A stretch of 6,284 bases of DNA from contig PLST01000014.1 of assembly GCA_003164255.1 (NCBI GenBank), positions 1 to 6,284 on the forward strand. Reading direction: 5' to 3'. Below are positions 5,427 to 6,284 of the stretch, piece by piece. A model generated the notes under the pieces. It saw only the letters and a list, made by a program, of their open reading frames with translations. It ran no database searches and was not told where the DNA came from. Source of the DNA: Acidobacteriaceae bacterium. Lineage in GTDB: Bacteria; Acidobacteriota; Terriglobia; Terriglobales; Acidobacteriaceae. How positions within the stretch are numbered: the first letter of the stretch is position 1; the number at the start of each line of letters is the position of its first letter. The position numbers were made by a program, and so were the translations under genes.

Positions 5427-5879
5427 ATGATGACGAGCACTACGTTTAAGAGAATTCTCGTGGGAGCAAATGGGACTACGGGATCGGAACGCGCTCTCGA
5501 AGTTGCGATCTCGCTAGCTGCCAGCATTCACGCTCAGATCATTCTGCTCGGCGTCATAGCCGCGCTTAGCGCGGAAACGCAAGCCGAAGGGTTTGGTCTG
5601 GAAGAGGCCTCCAAGGCGCGCGCCGATCTCGAAAAGCAAGTGCGGAGCGCGGAGCGCATAGCCCGCGACCAAGGTGTGGACGTGGTAACAGAGATTTTCG
5701 AAGGCGACCCCGAGAAGGTAATTGAGCGCAAATCCGAAGAAGTCTCGGCTGACCTTATCGTTGTCGGACACCGGGACATCGGGCGCGTTCGACGCTGGCT
5801 CGAAGGGTCCACTTCTGAGACACTGGTCCGCAAATCTCAGGTCTCAATTCTTGTCGTCCATGACCACCATTCCCTGTAG
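5427..5879 (+). CDS. Universal stress protein, UspA family
   Basis: A 150-residue single-domain cytosolic UspA-like protein of typical length. The Rossmann-like alpha/beta fold is visible: first strand KRILVGANG (8-16), the helix SERALEVAISLAA, second strand QIILLGVIA, a long helix (59-82), strand DVVTEIFEGDP, and the C-terminal ATP-loop strand ADLIVVGHRD (108-117) leading to G127-S128-T129 and a last strand SILVVH. Two positions differ from the ATP-binding consensus: the usual Asp after strand one is N15, and the second Gly of G-x2-G-x9-G-S/T is D117 (G114-H-R-D117, then G127-S). ATP binding may therefore be altered or lost; this is inference from the MJ0577-type motif. AAGGA at 5418-5422 lies 4 bases from ATG 5427 and 7 from the adjacent ATG 5430, so either Met may be used. 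The 3' end overlaps the convergent dynamin-like gene by 36 bp. Confidence 0.92.
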   Translation: MMTSTTFKRILVGANGTTGSERALEVAISLAASIHAQIILLGVIAALSAETQAEGFGLEEASKARADLEKQVRSAERIARDQGVDVVTEIFEGDPEKVIERKSEEVSADLIVVGHRDIGRVRRWLEGSTSETLVRKSQVSILVVHDHHSL

Positions 5880-6284
5880 CGCGACCAGTGTGGAAACCTC
5901 CTGTTCTAATCGGTTGAGCCGGTCAATTGCCGACTGTACGGCGGGAGCCCCTTCTTCCTTGACTTTTCGCGCCCGGTCAAGTGCCTGTTCTGCAATACGG
6001 CTGATTTCATACAGCAGCTTTCGGATCTCCGCTTCGAGGCGTCCCCGGCTATCCTGAATGCGGTTGAGAACATCGTTCTGTACCCTTGCGCTGTTAATTT
6101 CCAACAGGTGCCGCAAGAAATCCCGAGCCTCGTTGGTGATTAATTTGCGTGCGCCCAGAAGCGGCAACAAGACGTCAGCTAACCAGCGCAACGGCGAAGG
6201 AGGTTGGGCAGTTCCAATGAAGTCCTCGAAAATGAAACTGGAACGCACACGGAAGCCCTTCTCAGGATCGAGCGCATGGGGCAT
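5844..6284 (-). CDS. C-terminal part of a dynamin-like protein (partial at window edge)
   Basis: The 146 visible residues run to a TGA at 5844-5846. A Met codon happens to be the last three bases of the window (6282-6284), but the gene probably continues beyond it, so this is treated as 5'-truncated. No GTPase motif is visible. The segment from about residue 38 is mostly amphipathic helix: LLPLLGARKLITNEARDF, then LLEINSARVQNDVLNRI, a coiled-coil-prone SRGRLEAEIRKLLYEI, and EQALDRARKVKEEG. This order (a membrane-proximal LP-L-LG segment, an xLxxLLExNxxRVxND helix, RxRLExEIR, AExALxRAR) resembles the C-terminal stalk end of bacterial dynamin-family proteins. The match is from memory and not from a search. 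If right, a complete dynamin-like GTPase lies just outside the window. It is convergent with, and overlaps, the stress-protein gene. Confidence 0.65.
   Translation of the reverse strand: MPHALDPEKGFRVRSSFIFEDFIGTAQPPSPLRWLADVLLPLLGARKLITNEARDFLRHLLEINSARVQNDVLNRIQDSRGRLEAEIRKLLYEISRIAEQALDRARKVKEEGAPAVQSAIDRLNRLEQEVSTLVALQGMVVMDDKN

Noticed and set aside
1..6284. CRISPR array, tRNA/rRNA gene, insertion sequence
   Set aside because: No regularly spaced repeats, no cloverleaf or conserved rRNA segments, and no transposase or integrase coding sequence are visible on either strand.

Overview
The window looks like a chromosomal stretch from a free-living Gram-negative-type bacterium of moderate GC content. 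The gene types (bacterial dynamin-family GTPase, UspA-like protein, STAND-like ATPase, family I pyrophosphatase) and style would fit an Acidobacteriota/Terriglobia-like soil organism. That placement is a weak inference, because there is no rRNA or other phylogenetic marker here.

Layout. Positions 1-469 hold no gene I can support, only small repeats and, at 352-410, a hairpin element with two mutually exclusive pairings. A plus-strand cluster of three genes follows: a YfcE/MJ0936-like metallophosphoesterase (470-1177), a dynamin-like GTPase whose C-terminal half is a tandem pair of CxxC...CxxH modules instead of the usual stalk (1221-2921), and a protein that I read as two PH-like domains in tandem (2932-3828). 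Gaps in this cluster are 43 and 10 bp, so it is probably one operon, closed by a weak terminator-like hairpin. Convergent to it, on the minus strand, lie a family I inorganic pyrophosphatase (ppa, 4625-5155) and, 29 bp downstream of it, a small AAA/STAND-like P-loop ATPase (3849-4595). Next come a roughly 270 bp ppa leader/intergenic region with strong RNA structure, a plus-strand UspA-like protein (5427-5879), and the 3' end of a minus-strand gene (5844-6284, running off the window). The predicted product of that last gene resembles the helical C-terminal part of a bacterial dynamin-like protein.

How the parts may work together. The most unusual piece is the 470-3828 cluster: a GTPase with a dynamin-type G domain and putative metal-binding C-terminal modules, next to a possible membrane- or protein-docking double PH protein. 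A second dynamin-family gene fragment lies about 2 kb beyond the end of the cluster. This suggests a membrane-associated, nucleotide-driven system that, to my knowledge, has not been characterised. Its function (membrane maintenance, stress response or defence) cannot be read from the sequence. The second point of interest is the ppa leader, where a good intrinsic terminator and a hairpin covering the ribosome binding site sit directly before the TTG start. That arrangement looks like an attenuator or switch.
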